This document shows positions 26,489 to 35,300 of a DNA stretch of 64,000 nucleotides, one piece after another. Below the pieces are notes generated by a model. That model saw nothing but the letters and a program-made list of their open reading frames with translations, was not told the origin of the DNA and searched no databases. The DNA comes from Nocardia macrotermitis (GTDB taxonomy: Bacteria; Actinomycetota; Actinomycetes; Mycobacteriales; Mycobacteriaceae): NCBI RefSeq assembly GCF_009604405.1, contig NZ_WEGK01000003.1:62001-126000 (forward strand). Reading direction: 5' to 3'. A program made the translations under genes and the position numbers. The number at the start of each line of letters is the position of its first letter. The stretch's first letter is position 1.

Positions 26489-27613
26489 TCAGGGGCGGGT
26501 CAGCGCGGCGTACCGCGCGATGTGCTGATCGGTGGTGCCCCACTCGAACTGAATCGCGGTGAGCCGCTTGAAGAAATGACCCACGGCCAGTTCCTCGGTC
26601 ATGCCCATGGCGCCGTGCAGCTGCACCGCGGACTGGCCGACGAAGCGGGCCGCGCGGCCGATGGTGGCCTTGGCCGCCGCGGCGGCGCGGGCGCGTTCGG
26701 CCGGTGCCGCACCGAGCTTGAGTGTCACCAGATACGTTGCGGCGATGGCCTGTTCGACCTCGAAGTGCATATCCACCATGCGGTGCTGCAACGCCTGGAA
26801 GCTGCCGATCGGCACCCCGAACTGACGACGCTGCTTGGCGTATTCGACGGTGTCGGCCAGCACCCGGCGCATCGCGCCGACCGCCTCGGCGCAGACGGCC
26901 GCGATGGCCTCGTCGGCGGCCGCGGCGAGCGAATCATCCGCCGCCCCTTCCGATCCCAGCAGGGCGTCGGCCGGGACGCGCACGCCGTCCAGGACGATGT
27001 CGGCCGCGCGGCGCTCGTCGATGGTGCGGTAGGAGTGCAGCGTGAGCCCGGCGGTACCGGCGGGCACCAGGAACAGCGACACCCCGTCCGAATCGGGGGT
27101 GCGCGCGGTCACCAGCAGATGCGTGGCCAGGGGAGCGCTGGTGACGACGGTCTTCGTGCCGTCCAGCACCCACTCGTCGCCGTCGCGGCGGGCAGTGGTG
27201 GAGACCTTGGTCAGGTTGTAGCCCGAATCGGCCTCCAGCGCGGCCAGCGCGGTGATCACGTCACCGGACACGATGCCGCTCGACAACTCTGCCGCGCGTG
27301 CCCCGCCCGCCCGTTGCAGCAGGCCCGCGCCCACCACGACCGTGTCGACGTAGGGTTCCACGACCAGCGCCCCGCCGAACGCCTCGGCGATGATCAGCGT
27401 CTCGACCGGTCCGCCGTCGAAACCGCCGACCGATTCGGGCAGTGCCGCGCCGAGAATGCCGACCTCGTTGGCGAATGCCTGCCAGATCTCCGGCTGCCAG
27501 CCGATCCCGACGCGCGCCGCGGCCCGGCTCTTCTCCAATTCGTAACGCGCCGCCAGGAATTCGGTGACGGTATCGCGCAGCAGTTGCTGCTCTGCGGTGT
27601 ATTCGAAGTCCAT
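26489..27613 (-). CDS. Acyl-CoA dehydrogenase, smaller partner
   Basis: A 374-residue flavoprotein of the acyl-CoA dehydrogenase fold: MDFEYTAEQQLLRDTVTEFL, then ALPESVGGFDGGPVETLII, the domain-2 beta barrel around DGTKTVVTSAPLATHLLVTA, and C-terminal helices with FGVPIGSFQALQHRMVDMHF and AVQLHGAMGMTEELAVGHFF. It lies 15 bases after a second, different dehydrogenase. Pairs of this size in Mycobacteriales often form alpha2beta2 enzymes acting on CoA esters of bulky side chains such as steroid degradation products. That is inferred from layout; the substrate is unknown. Confidence 0.88.
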   Translation of the reverse strand: MDFEYTAEQQLLRDTVTEFLAARYELEKSRAAARVGIGWQPEIWQAFANEVGILGAALPESVGGFDGGPVETLIIAEAFGGALVVEPYVDTVVVGAGLLQRAGGARAAELSSGIVSGDVITALAALEADSGYNLTKVSTTARRDGDEWVLDGTKTVVTSAPLATHLLVTARTPDSDGVSLFLVPAGTAGLTLHSYRTIDERRAADIVLDGVRVPADALLGSEGAADDSLAAAADEAIAAVCAEAVGAMRRVLADTVEYAKQRRQFGVPIGSFQALQHRMVDMHFEVEQAIAATYLVTLKLGAAPAERARAAAAAKATIGRAARFVGQSAVQLHGAMGMTEELAVGHFFKRLTAIQFEWGTTDQHIARYAALTRP

Positions 27614-27628
27614 GTCAGATTCCGTCCG

Positions 27629-28858
27629 TCACAGGCCCAGGCCGGCCTTGGCGATGATGTTGCGCTGAATTTCGTTGCTACCGGCGTAGATCGAACCGGC
27701 GCGGTCGTTGAAGTAGCGCAGCGGTGCGGCCGCCTGCCATTCCTCGCCGCTGAGGTAGCCGTCGGCGGGCGGGACGAAATCGGCCACCGGACCGCCGGGC
27801 ATCGCGGCGTGCGGCTGGTAGGCGCGCCCGCGCGGACCGGCCGCCTCGAGGATGAGTTCGGTGAGCTGCTGGCTCAGTTCGGTGCCCAGCACCTTGAGGG
27901 TCGAGGCGGCCGGGCCCGGATCCTTACCGCGCGAAATCGCGGACATGGTGCGGTATTCCAGGATTTCCAGCACATCGGCGCGGATCCGGATGTCGGCCAG
28001 CTTCGCCGCGAACGCCGGATCGTCCAGCAGCGCACCGCCGTTCGGGCCGGACTGCGAAACCGCATGGGCGGCAAGGGATTCGGACATAACCTGCAGGGCC
28101 GGGCCCATCGCGCCGCCGCGTTCGAAGTTGAGCAGGTACTTGGCCACGGTCCAGCCGTCGTCGATGCGGCCCAGCACGTTGGCCTTGGGGACCCGCACCG
28201 CGTCGAAGAACACCTGGTTCTGCACCTGCTCGCCGGAGGTCATGACCAACGGGCGGATCTCGATGCCGGGGGTGTTCATATCGATCAGCACGAACGTGAT
28301 GCCCTGCTGTTTGCGCTCCAGCTTCGAGGTGCGCACCAGCGCGAAGATCCAGTTCGCCTCGGTGGCGTGGGTGGTCCAGATCTTGCTGCCGGTGATGACC
28401 AGATCGTCACCGTCGGAGACCGCGGCCATGTTCAGCGAGGCCAGATCCGAACCGGCCTCGGGCTCGGAGTAGCCCTGGCAGAAGAACACCTCGCCGGTCA
28501 GGATGCCGGGCAGGAAGAAATTCTTCTGCTCCTCGGTACCGAAGGCGACGATGGCGTGCGAGACCATCCGGATGCCCATGGGGGACAGCAGCGGCGCACC
28601 GGCGAGGGTGGATTCGCGCTCGAAGATGTAGTGCTGGGTCAGACTCCACGGGCACCCGCCGTGCTCCACCGGCCAGGCCGGTGCGGCCCAGCCGCGGGCG
28701 TGCAGGATGTGCTGCCACTGCATGCTGGCCTCGTGGTCCGGGTAGACGCTCGTGGCGAGACGTCCGGCGCGGCGGATTTCGGGGGTCAGATGCTCGTCGA
28801 GGAAGGCTCGTACCTCGTCTCGGAACGCCAGATCGGCGGGTGACCAGTCCAGATCCAC
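27629..28858 (-). CDS. Acyl-CoA dehydrogenase, larger partner
   Basis: A 409-residue acyl-CoA dehydrogenase. Landmarks: DLDWSPADLAFRDEVRAFLD, GWAAPAWPVEHGGCPWSL, CQGYSEPEAGSDLASL (flavin/substrate loop), ITGSKIWTTHATEANWIFAL, and the C-terminal RAGSIYAGSNEIQRNIIAKA. The ending closely follows the FadE-type proteins that work as heterotetramers. The start is GTG at 28858 with AAGGAG seven bases upstream; the frame extends far beyond, across the divergent promoter, and is rejected there. First gene of a two-gene operon. Confidence 0.9.
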   Translation of the reverse strand: MDLDWSPADLAFRDEVRAFLDEHLTPEIRRAGRLATSVYPDHEASMQWQHILHARGWAAPAWPVEHGGCPWSLTQHYIFERESTLAGAPLLSPMGIRMVSHAIVAFGTEEQKNFFLPGILTGEVFFCQGYSEPEAGSDLASLNMAAVSDGDDLVITGSKIWTTHATEANWIFALVRTSKLERKQQGITFVLIDMNTPGIEIRPLVMTSGEQVQNQVFFDAVRVPKANVLGRIDDGWTVAKYLLNFERGGAMGPALQVMSESLAAHAVSQSGPNGGALLDDPAFAAKLADIRIRADVLEILEYRTMSAISRGKDPGPAASTLKVLGTELSQQLTELILEAAGPRGRAYQPHAAMPGGPVADFVPPADGYLSGEEWQAAAPLRYFNDRAGSIYAGSNEIQRNIIAKAGLGL

Positions 28859-29023
28859 GAAGAACTCCTTGTTCGATAAGTGGAGCTCTACCTTCTCATT
28901 TGTTGCCCACCTAACGCAAATGGTCGTTAACTTAGCGAATTCTGTTGACATTCCACTGTGGAGGTAGGATTCTGGTAGCAACATTCCACTTTGGAACGTG
29001 GGATTTCGCCGAGAGGGAAGCTC
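28859..29023. promoter_or_regulatory. Divergent promoter region with two operator-like palindromes
   Basis: Between the dehydrogenase operon and the DUF1707 gene. Two related palindromes, TTCCACTGTGGAG at 28951 and TTCCACTTTGGAA at 28984, share the core TTCCAC-T-TGGA and are 33 bases apart, three helical turns. TTGACA at 28945 touches the first. A further imperfect palindrome, TCGTTAACTTAGCGA, lies near 28924. Such paired sites suit a dimeric repressor, for example TetR or MarR type; no regulator gene is adjacent. Confidence 0.55.
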
Positions 29024-29458
29024 ATGGACATCACGTCCGGAACCCGCGCAGACGACGTCGAGCGGCAGCAGATCGCCGATCTGCTGGCCCGGCACCTGGG
29101 CGCGGGACGTATCGATCTGACCGAATACGACCAGCGGGTCGCGCGGGTGTGGAACTGCGCGACCCGGGACGATCTGCAACTGGTGCTGGCGGATCTGCCG
29201 AAGCTCGTGGCCGAGCGGCCCGCGAACGCCGTGCACCAGGGTCCGCGCATTCCCCTCTGGCAACGCATCGAGGGCGCGGCCTGGCTGGGCGTGAGCGTGC
29301 TGTGCGTGGTGATCTGGGCGCTGATCAGCCTCGGAATGGGACAGTTCACCTACCCGTGGCCGATGTGGGTGATCGGGCCGTGGGGTGCGGTGCTGGCGTT
29401 CCGGGCGCTGACCGGGTGGGAGGCGCGCGGCTGCCGGGGACGCGGCCTCGCGCGTTGA
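29024..29458 (+). CDS. DUF1707 SHOCT-like domain membrane protein
   Basis: A 144-residue actinobacterial protein. The N-terminal DUF1707 module is clear: RADDVERQQIADLLARHLGA, then GRIDLTEYDQRVARVW and a closing LQLVLADLP. Two membrane spans follow (LGVSVLCVVIWALISLGM and WPMWVIGPWGAVLAFRAL). The family is of unknown function, often membrane-tethered. ATG is preceded by GAGAGGGAAG. It ends 61 bases before smc. Confidence 0.85.
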   Translation: MDITSGTRADDVERQQIADLLARHLGAGRIDLTEYDQRVARVWNCATRDDLQLVLADLPKLVAERPANAVHQGPRIPLWQRIEGAAWLGVSVLCVVIWALISLGMGQFTYPWPMWVIGPWGAVLAFRALTGWEARGCRGRGLAR

Positions 29459-29505
29459 GTGGGTCGGGTGCGCGGCACGTCACGCTGCGTTCGCGCGGTA
29501 GCAGG

Positions 29506-29520
29506 TAGATTGGCCTGCTG
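29506..29520 (+). promoter_or_regulatory. smc: Putative leaderless promoter of smc
   Basis: TAGATT at 29506-29511 matches the actinobacterial -10 and is followed by only eight bases before the GTG start of smc. No ribosome-binding site is present. Transcription would begin at or next to the start codon, giving a leaderless mRNA. A clear -35 is not visible. Confidence 0.5.
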
Positions 29521-32500
29521 TGCACCTGAAGAGCCTGACGCTGAAGGGTTTCAAATCCTTCGCGTCCGCGACGACACTTCGCCTCGAACCGGGGATCACC
29601 TGTGTGGTCGGCCCCAACGGCTCGGGCAAGTCGAATGTGGTCGACGCGCTCACCTGGGTGATGGGTGAGCAGGGCGCCAAGGCGTTGCGCGGCGGCAAGA
29701 TGCAGGACGTCATCTTCGCCGGAACCGCCGGGCGCGCGCCGCTGGGTCGCGCCGAGGTCACGCTCACCATCGACAATTCCGACGGCGCGCTGCCGATCGA
29801 CTACTCCGAGGTGTCCATCACCCGGCGGATGTTCCGGGACGGGGCGGGGGAGTACGAGATCAACGGCAGCTCGTGCCGGTTGATGGATGTGCAGGAACTG
29901 CTCAGTGACTCGGGTATCGGCCGGGAGATGCACGTCATCGTGGGGCAGGGGCAGCTCGCGGCGATCCTGGAATCGCGTCCCGAGGATCGGCGGGCCTTCA
30001 TCGAGGAGGCCGCCGGTGTGCTCAAACATCGCAAGCGCAAGGAGAAGGCGGTCCGCAAGCTGGAGGCCATGCAGTCCAATCTGGCCCGGTTGACCGACCT
30101 GACCACCGAACTGCGCCGTCAGCTCAAACCGTTGGGCCGCCAGGCCGAGGTGGCGCGTCGGGCGGCGACCGTGCAGGCGGATCTGCGGGACGCGCGGCTG
30201 CGGCTGGCCGCCGACGATCTGGTCGCCCGCCGCCGGGAACTGGAATCCCAGCAGAGCAAACAGGCATACGCGCGCGAACAGCAGATCAACGTGCAGGCCG
30301 AGCTCGATGCCGCGAATGCCGCACTGGCACAACAGGAATTCGAACTCTCCCGGCTGACTCCAGGGGCCGAGGCCGCGGCGCAGACCTGGTTCCAGCTCTC
30401 GGCGCTGGTCGAACGCGTCAACGCGACCATCCGCATCGCGCACGACCGCGCCCGCAACCTGACCATCGACCAGCCGACCGGTAGCGGGCGCGATCCCGAA
30501 CAGCTCGAGGCCGAGGCGGATCGGGTGGAGGCGCAGGAGGCCGAACTGCTCGAGGCGGTCGAGATGGCCACCGAGACGCTCGAGGCCGCCCGGGATCAGC
30601 TGCACGAGCGCGAGCAGGCCGCCAAGGCCGCCGAACAGGCGCATCTGGCCGCGGTGCGGGCCATCGCCGATCGGCGGGAGGGGTTGGCGCGGCTGTCCGG
30701 TCAGGTGGATGCGTTGCGGTTGCGGGCGCAGTCGGCCGAGACCGAGATCGCCCGGCTGGCAACCTCTCTGACCGAGGCGCGGGCCCGGGGTGCGTCGGCC
30801 GAGGACGAATTCGAGCGTGTGCAGAGCGAATTGGGGGAGCTCGACGCGGGCGAGGAAGGGCTGGACGCCGCGTACGAGCATGCCGCCGCCGCGTTGGCGC
30901 AGGCCGACGAGCGCGTCACCGAACTGCGGGAACGGGATCGGGAGGCGAGTAAGAAGGTCGCCTCACTCGGTGCGCGGATCGAGGCGCTGACCATGGGGCT
31001 GGCCCGCCGCGACGGCGCCGCGTGGCTGGTCGAGCACCGGGCCGACGGACTGCTCGGGCCGCTGTCGGGAATTCTCCAGGTGCACAACGGTTTCGAGGCC
31101 GCCGTGGCCGCCGCGCTGGGGCCGCTGGCCGATGCGGTCACCGCCGACTCCGGTGGTACCGCGCACGCGGCGTTGCGGGCGTTGAAGGAGGCCGACGGCG
31201 GGCGGGCCGCGGTGGTGTACGGCGGTGCGGCAGTGGCGGATTCGGCGCTCTCGGGTCTGCCCGCCGGGGCGCGGCGGCTGCTCGACGTGGTGGACTGCCC
31301 GGACAGCATCCGGGGTGCGGTCGTCGCGCTGACCGCGGGGACCGTGGTGGTGGACGATATCGCCGCCGCGACCGAATTGCTTTCCGCGCGACCGGAATTG
31401 CGCGTGGTCACCCGGGACGGCGATCTGACCGGGGCGGGCTGGCTGCTCGGCGGTTCGGATCGCGCGCCCAGTCAGCTCGAGATCCAGGCCGACATCGATT
31501 CCGCCGCAGCCGAACTCGCGTCCTGGCAGCGGCGGGCCGAGGAGCTCGAGGCGGCGCTGTCGGGCGCGCTGGCCGAGCAGACCGATCGCAAGGAAGCGGT
31601 CGATCAGGCGTTGCTGGCGTTGCACGAATCCGATCAGGCGCTGGTCGCGATCTACGACCGGCTGGGACGGCTGGGTGAATCGGCCCGCGGCGCCCAGCGC
31701 GAATGCGAACGCCTGCTGACCCAGCGTGACGACGCCGAAACCGCGCGTGACGAGAATTCCGAGAAGCTCGCCGAACTCGAGGACCGGCTGCGCCGGGTGG
31801 AATCCGAACAGTCCCTGGACGCGGACTCCGACGCCGGAACCGAGACCGCCGGACTGCATCGCGAGGAGGCCGCGGCCGCCCTCGCCGAGGCCCGCGCGAT
31901 GGAAGTGGAGGCGCGACTGGCCGTGCGCACCGCCGAGGAACGCGCGGAATCGGTTCGGGGCAAAGCGGATTCGCTGCGCCGGTCCGCGCGAGCCGAACGC
32001 GAGACCCGGGCGCGCGCCGAACGTGCCCAGGCTGCGCGCCGACAGGCCGCCGCGGTCGCGTCGGTGGTCGCCGAATCCGCGGAACGTGTTGCCGCCGAAC
32101 TGGAATCGGTCGTCGCCGAAGCCTCCGCGCGCCGCGACGAACTCGTGCGCCGCCGCACCGAATGCGCCGGACAGGTCGACCAGATCAAGGAACGTTCCCG
32201 CGCCCTGGCCACCCAGCTGACCCAGCTCACCGACGCCGTGCACCGCGACGAGGTCGCCCGCGCCGAGGCCGCCCTGCGCATCGAACAACTCGAGGCGAAT
32301 ATCGGCGAACAGTTCGGCATGGCCCTGGACGCGCTGATCGCCGAGTACGGCCCCGATGTGCCCACCCCGCCCTCGGCATTGGAATGGCAGGAGTACGAGC
32401 AGGCCCGCGACCGCGGCGACGCGGTCAGCGAACCGCAGCCGATGCCGTACGACCGGGCCACCCAGCAGCGTCGCCTCAAACGCGCCGAGAAGGACCTCAC

Positions 32501-33125
32501 CACCCTGGGCAAGGTGAATCCCCTTGCGCTGGAAGAGTTCGCGGCGCTCGAGGAGCGCTACAACTTCCTGTCCACCCAGCTCGACGACGTCACCAAGGCC
32601 CGCCAGGACCTGCTCGACGTCGTCGCCGAGGTGGACGCGCGCATCCTGCAGGTCTTCACCGAGGCGTGGGAGGACGTGGAACAGGAATTCGTCGGCGTCT
32701 TCGCCAAACTGTTCCCCGGCGGTGAGGGCCGGTTGCTGCTCACCGACCCCACCGACATGCTCACCACCGGAATCGAGGTCGAGGCCCGCCCGCCCGGCAA
32801 GAAGGTCAAACGCCTCTCCCTGCTGTCCGGCGGCGAGAAATCCCTCACCGCGGTGGCCCTGCTGGTCGCCATCTTCCGCGCCCGCCCCTCCCCGTTCTAC
32901 GTCATGGACGAGGTCGAGGCCGCCCTGGACGACACCAACCTCCGCCGCCTCATCGGCCTGTTCGAACAGCTCCGCGAAAAATCCCAGCTGATCGTCATCA
33001 CCCACCAGAAACCCACCATGGAGATCGCCGACGCCCTCTACGGCGTCAGCATGCGCGGCGACGGCATCACGCAGGTGATTTCGCAGCGGTTGCGTGGGGA
33101 GAATCTGGTCGGTGCCAACGGCTGA
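29520..33125 (+). CDS. smc: Chromosome segregation protein SMC
   Basis: A 1201-residue condensin ATPase. N-terminal head with Walker [21 protein letters not shown] near residue 32; first coiled coil (~170-500) rich in Glu/Ala/Arg; hinge about 510-650 ([31 protein letters not shown]); second coiled coil to ~1000; C-terminal head with signature [20 protein letters not shown] and Walker [14 protein letters not shown]. Full length and intact. Codon style changes from G-rich to C-rich in the last ~1.3 kb, and the final ~85 bases recur just downstream as a decayed copy. It is normally followed by ftsY, as here after an interruption of about 3 kb. Confidence 0.98.
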   Translation: MHLKSLTLKGFKSFASATTLRLEPGITCVVGPNGSGKSNVVDALTWVMGEQGAKALRGGKMQDVIFAGTAGRAPLGRAEVTLTIDNSDGALPIDYSEVSITRRMFRDGAGEYEINGSSCRLMDVQELLSDSGIGREMHVIVGQGQLAAILESRPEDRRAFIEEAAGVLKHRKRKEKAVRKLEAMQSNLARLTDLTTELRRQLKPLGRQAEVARRAATVQADLRDARLRLAADDLVARRRELESQQSKQAYAREQQINVQAELDAANAALAQQEFELSRLTPGAEAAAQTWFQLSALVERVNATIRIAHDRARNLTIDQPTGSGRDPEQLEAEADRVEAQEAELLEAVEMATETLEAARDQLHEREQAAKAAEQAHLAAVRAIADRREGLARLSGQVDALRLRAQSAETEIARLATSLTEARARGASAEDEFERVQSELGELDAGEEGLDAAYEHAAAALAQADERVTELRERDREASKKVASLGARIEALTMGLARRDGAAWLVEHRADGLLGPLSGILQVHNGFEAAVAAALGPLADAVTADSGGTAHAALRALKEADGGRAAVVYGGAAVADSALSGLPAGARRLLDVVDCPDSIRGAVVALTAGTVVVDDIAAATELLSARPELRVVTRDGDLTGAGWLLGGSDRAPSQLEIQADIDSAAAELASWQRRAEELEAALSGALAEQTDRKEAVDQALLALHESDQALVAIYDRLGRLGESARGAQRECERLLTQRDDAETARDENSEKLAELEDRLRRVESEQSLDADSDAGTETAGLHREEAAAALAEARAMEVEARLAVRTAEERAESVRGKADSLRRSARAERETRARAERAQAARRQAAAVASVVAESAERVAAELESVVAEASARRDELVRRRTECAGQVDQIKERSRALATQLTQLTDAVHRDEVARAEAALRIEQLEANIGEQFGMALDALIAEYGPDVPTPPSALEWQEYEQARDRGDAVSEPQPMPYDRATQQRRLKRAEKDLTTLGKVNPLALEEFAALEERYNFLSTQLDDVTKARQDLLDVVAEVDARILQVFTEAWEDVEQEFVGVFAKLFPGGEGRLLLTDPTDMLTTGIEVEARPPGKKVKRLSLLSGGEKSLTAVALLVAIFRARPSPFYVMDEVEAALDDTNLRRLIGLFEQLREKSQLIVITHQKPTMEIADALYGVSMRGDGITQVISQRLRGENLVGANG

Positions 33126-33138
33126 TTGCGGTGCTTCT

Positions 33139-33222
33139 TACGGTGTGAGCATGCGTGGTTACGGTGTCACGCAGGTGATTTCGCAGCGGTTGCGCGGGGA
33201 GAACCTGGTTGGGGCGGGCTGA
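33139..33222 (+). pseudogene. Relic second copy of the smc 3' end
   Basis: This stretch repeats the last codons of smc about 100 bases later, in a different frame relative to the gene. It would translate [18 protein letters not shown], then RGENLVGAG and stop, against the smc end [18 protein letters not shown], then [10 protein letters not shown] and stop. Most base differences are at third codon positions (GGC/GGT, CGC/CGT, AAT/AAC, GTC/GTT). There is no start codon or upstream part, so it is not expressed as SMC. No gene was found in the remainder of 33126-33274. Confidence 0.85.
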
Positions 33223-33274
33223 ATCAGCTTCCGCGCGAGCCGTTCCGGAGATTTCCAGTGCGCGGCTCGAGGGC

Positions 33275-34171
33275 TCAGTCGGCGAGTAGTGATTTCAGCC
33301 GGGCCGCACCGGTTTCCGCGAGCCAGTCGTCGAAAGTGCGTAGGCCGGGGTGGATTTCGCGGAGGGCGGGGATGTCCGCGCGCCAGGTGTCGCCTGCGCG
33401 GGCGCGTTGCCAGGCGTTGGCGACCTGGGGGCCGCGCGTGGCGGCCTCCGATTCGGGAATCTCCTCGTAGCGCACGGGAATTCCGGTGACCTCGGTGATC
33501 GTCGCGGCAGCCGCGCGCATGGTGCGCTGATCGCCTGCCAGTTCCAGGGTGCGGCCGTGCAGGCGATCCGGATCGGCGAAGGCGATGGCCGCCACGGCGG
33601 CGATATCGTCTACCGCGATCATCTGCACCGGCAGGTCCGCGGGGAAGAGGTGGCGGTGCACGCCGTCGCGGACGCCGTCCATCGGAAAGCCCTGGGCCAG
33701 ATAGTTTTCCATGAATCGGACCGGCCGCAGCAGTGTGTAGCGCATACCGCTGGCCGCGACGGCCGCCTCGATCCGGCGTTTTCCGTTGATGCCCCAGCGC
33801 GTGTCCTGGGCGAAGGAGGCGACGCCGGTGAACACGAACTGCTGCACACCCGCCGCGCGGGAGGCCGCGACGAGCGTCTCACCGCGCGTCGCCTCGGTCT
33901 CGACATCCCAGCCGTCGGGCCCGAACGCGGCCGGGGGCACGCCGAAGACCGCGCGCACATCGACGACCGCGGCGGCGATGGTGTCCGGTGCGTCGAAATC
34001 CCCGATCGCGAGTTCGGCGCCGCGCTCGGCCAGCGCCCGTGCCGCCGGGGCCTGCGGATCGCGCACCAGGGCACGCACCGGGATGCCGTCGGCGAGCAGT
34101 CTGCGCGCGGTCGCGCCGCCCTGTGTGCCCGTCGCTCCCGTGACGAGGATCCGATCGTGCTGTGTGGACAT
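33275..34171 (-). CDS. NmrA/SDR-like NAD(P)-binding protein
   Basis: A 298-residue Rossmann-fold protein of the atypical short-chain reductase (NmrA-like) group. The nucleotide-binding motif ILVTGATGTQGGATARRL begins at residue 8. Next come RDPQAPAARALAERGAELAI, an SDR-like segment FVFTGVASFAQDTRWGINGK, and the substrate-binding half with LRPVRFMENYLAQGFPMDGV. It could be a redox-sensing regulator or an oxidoreductase. It is divergent from the TetR gene, and paired inverted repeats sit between them, so the regulator probably controls it. Confidence 0.85.
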   Translation of the reverse strand: MSTQHDRILVTGATGTQGGATARRLLADGIPVRALVRDPQAPAARALAERGAELAIGDFDAPDTIAAAVVDVRAVFGVPPAAFGPDGWDVETEATRGETLVAASRAAGVQQFVFTGVASFAQDTRWGINGKRRIEAAVAASGMRYTLLRPVRFMENYLAQGFPMDGVRDGVHRHLFPADLPVQMIAVDDIAAVAAIAFADPDRLHGRTLELAGDQRTMRAAAATITEVTGIPVRYEEIPESEAATRGPQVANAWQRARAGDTWRADIPALREIHPGLRTFDDWLAETGAARLKSLLAD

Positions 34172-34200
34172 GGTCACCTGCCTGTCGTTTCGATAGAATC

Positions 34201-34234
34201 CGGGTTGAGTAACCCGTATTTCGGACGATACGGG
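34201..34234. promoter_or_regulatory. Overlapping inverted repeats between NmrA-like and TetR genes
   Basis: CGGGTT-GAGT-AACCCG (34201-34216) and CCCGTAT-TTCGGACG-ATACGGG (34213-34234) are both perfect inverted repeats that share CCCG. They lie in the 110-base divergent promoter region 48-81 bases before the TetR ATG. The simplest reading is an operator for the adjacent TetR protein, with two overlapping half-site arrangements. Confidence 0.65.
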
Positions 34235-34281
34235 TGCCGCGACTCGGTTCGCCAGGTCCGTGAGAGGGGCGTCGTAACGAA

Positions 34282-35055
34282 ATGACCGTCGTACCGCAGA
34301 GTTCCGGGCCCGCGGCGCGGGTCGACGCCCGGCGCAACCGGGCCCTGGTGCTGGCCGCCGCGCAACGCGCCTTCGCCGAGCACGGCACCTCGGTGTCGCT
34401 CGCCGAGATCGCCCGTCGCGCCGGTGTCGGCGCGGGCACCGTCTACCGGCACTTCCCGACCAAGACCGACCTGCTCGAGGCGGTGATGCAGCAGCGTATC
34501 GAGCGGACGACCGCGCGGGCGCGGACCTGTCTGAACGCACCCGACGTCGGCGAGGCGTTCTTCGCCTTCTGTACCGAGATCGTGCTGACCTCCCCGCGCA
34601 GCAAGGCCGTCTGCGATCTGATCACCACCGACGACGGCTGGCCCCGCACCCTCATGCGCGGCGCGGGAGACCGCTTCCACCAGGCCCTGCACGATCTGCT
34701 CACCGCGGCACAACGATGCGGTGCGGCCCGCCCCGACATCACCGTCGCCGACGTCTCGGCGATGTTCACCGGATGTGTTGCGATACAGCGTGTTTCGAGC
34801 TCGGACCGGGAACTCGCCAAGGCCGCCCGCATCGCCCTGGACGCACTACGCGCCCCGGCGACACCCGGCGTAACGAAACTCCCCGACAGCCCACCGATTC
34901 ATAACGAAACGCGTAACGAAAACCAGAAACCGAACTGTCCGGTCTGCGACGCGCCGCTGCACCCCACCGGCACCGGCCGCCCCGCCCGCTACTGCTCGGC
35001 CGCCTGCCGCCAGAAGGCCCACCGCCGCCGCCACGACCTCACCCGCCCGCACTGA
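34282..35055 (+). CDS. TetR-family regulator with added C-terminal cysteine motif
   Basis: A 257-residue protein. The TetR helix-turn-helix is standard: RRNRALVLAAAQRAFAEHGT, SLAEIARRAGVGAGTVYRHF and PTKTDLLEAVMQQRI. The ligand domain extends to about residue 195. After a linker rich in Asn/Glu/Lys comes a non-TetR tail: CPVCDAPLHPTGTGRPARYC then SAACRQKAHRRRHDL, i.e. CxxC, 14 residues, CSAAC. Tails of the form 'ARYCSxACRQKAxRRR' occur as separate small domains in actinobacterial proteins and probably bind zinc and nucleic acid. The fusion is in frame with the same codon style. Confidence 0.85.
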   Translation: MTVVPQSSGPAARVDARRNRALVLAAAQRAFAEHGTSVSLAEIARRAGVGAGTVYRHFPTKTDLLEAVMQQRIERTTARARTCLNAPDVGEAFFAFCTEIVLTSPRSKAVCDLITTDDGWPRTLMRGAGDRFHQALHDLLTAAQRCGAARPDITVADVSAMFTGCVAIQRVSSSDRELAKAARIALDALRAPATPGVTKLPDSPPIHNETRNENQKPNCPVCDAPLHPTGTGRPARYCSAACRQKAHRRRHDLTRPH

Positions 35056-35079
35056 AGCCGATGTCGGCCGGAAGAGCTG

Positions 35080-35300
35080 TTACTTCTCGGTCTGCTCGAG
35101 CAGCGCCTTCGCCACATTATCCGGATGCGTGAGAATCGTTTCGTGGGTACCCGGCACGAGACACGAACGCGATCCCACGCAGCCGGCCACCCAGCAGCGG
35201 CACCGCGGGGGCGATCGGGATACCGCCCCGGCTGTGGCCGACCAGCACGACATCGGTCGGATCCCGGCGCTCGATCTCGGCGACCTGCCAGGCGATCCAT
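35080..35300 (-). pseudogene. Alpha/beta-hydrolase remnant, 5'-truncated and frameshifted
   Basis: Reading minus-strand frames in turn gives AWQVAEIERRDPTDVVLVGH, SRGGIPIAPAVPLLGGRLRG and IAFVS in one frame, then CLVPGTHETILTHPDNVAKA and LLEQTEK in another, with the shift near 35150-35165. VVLVGHSRGGIPI is a nucleophile elbow (G-H-S-R-G) of alpha/beta hydrolases. The N-terminal part is missing: upstream of ~35295 the sequence is antisense to the TetR relic. Not expected to give a working enzyme. Confidence 0.72.

Noticed and set aside
30963-33005. Open minus-strand frame of 680 codons opposite smc
   Set aside because: Antisense shadow of the coiled-coil region; translation is repetitive and has no family match.
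33126-33222. smc tail copy considered as a translated small gene
   Set aside because: No start codon or ribosome-binding site in its frame and only ~28 codons matching the SMC end.
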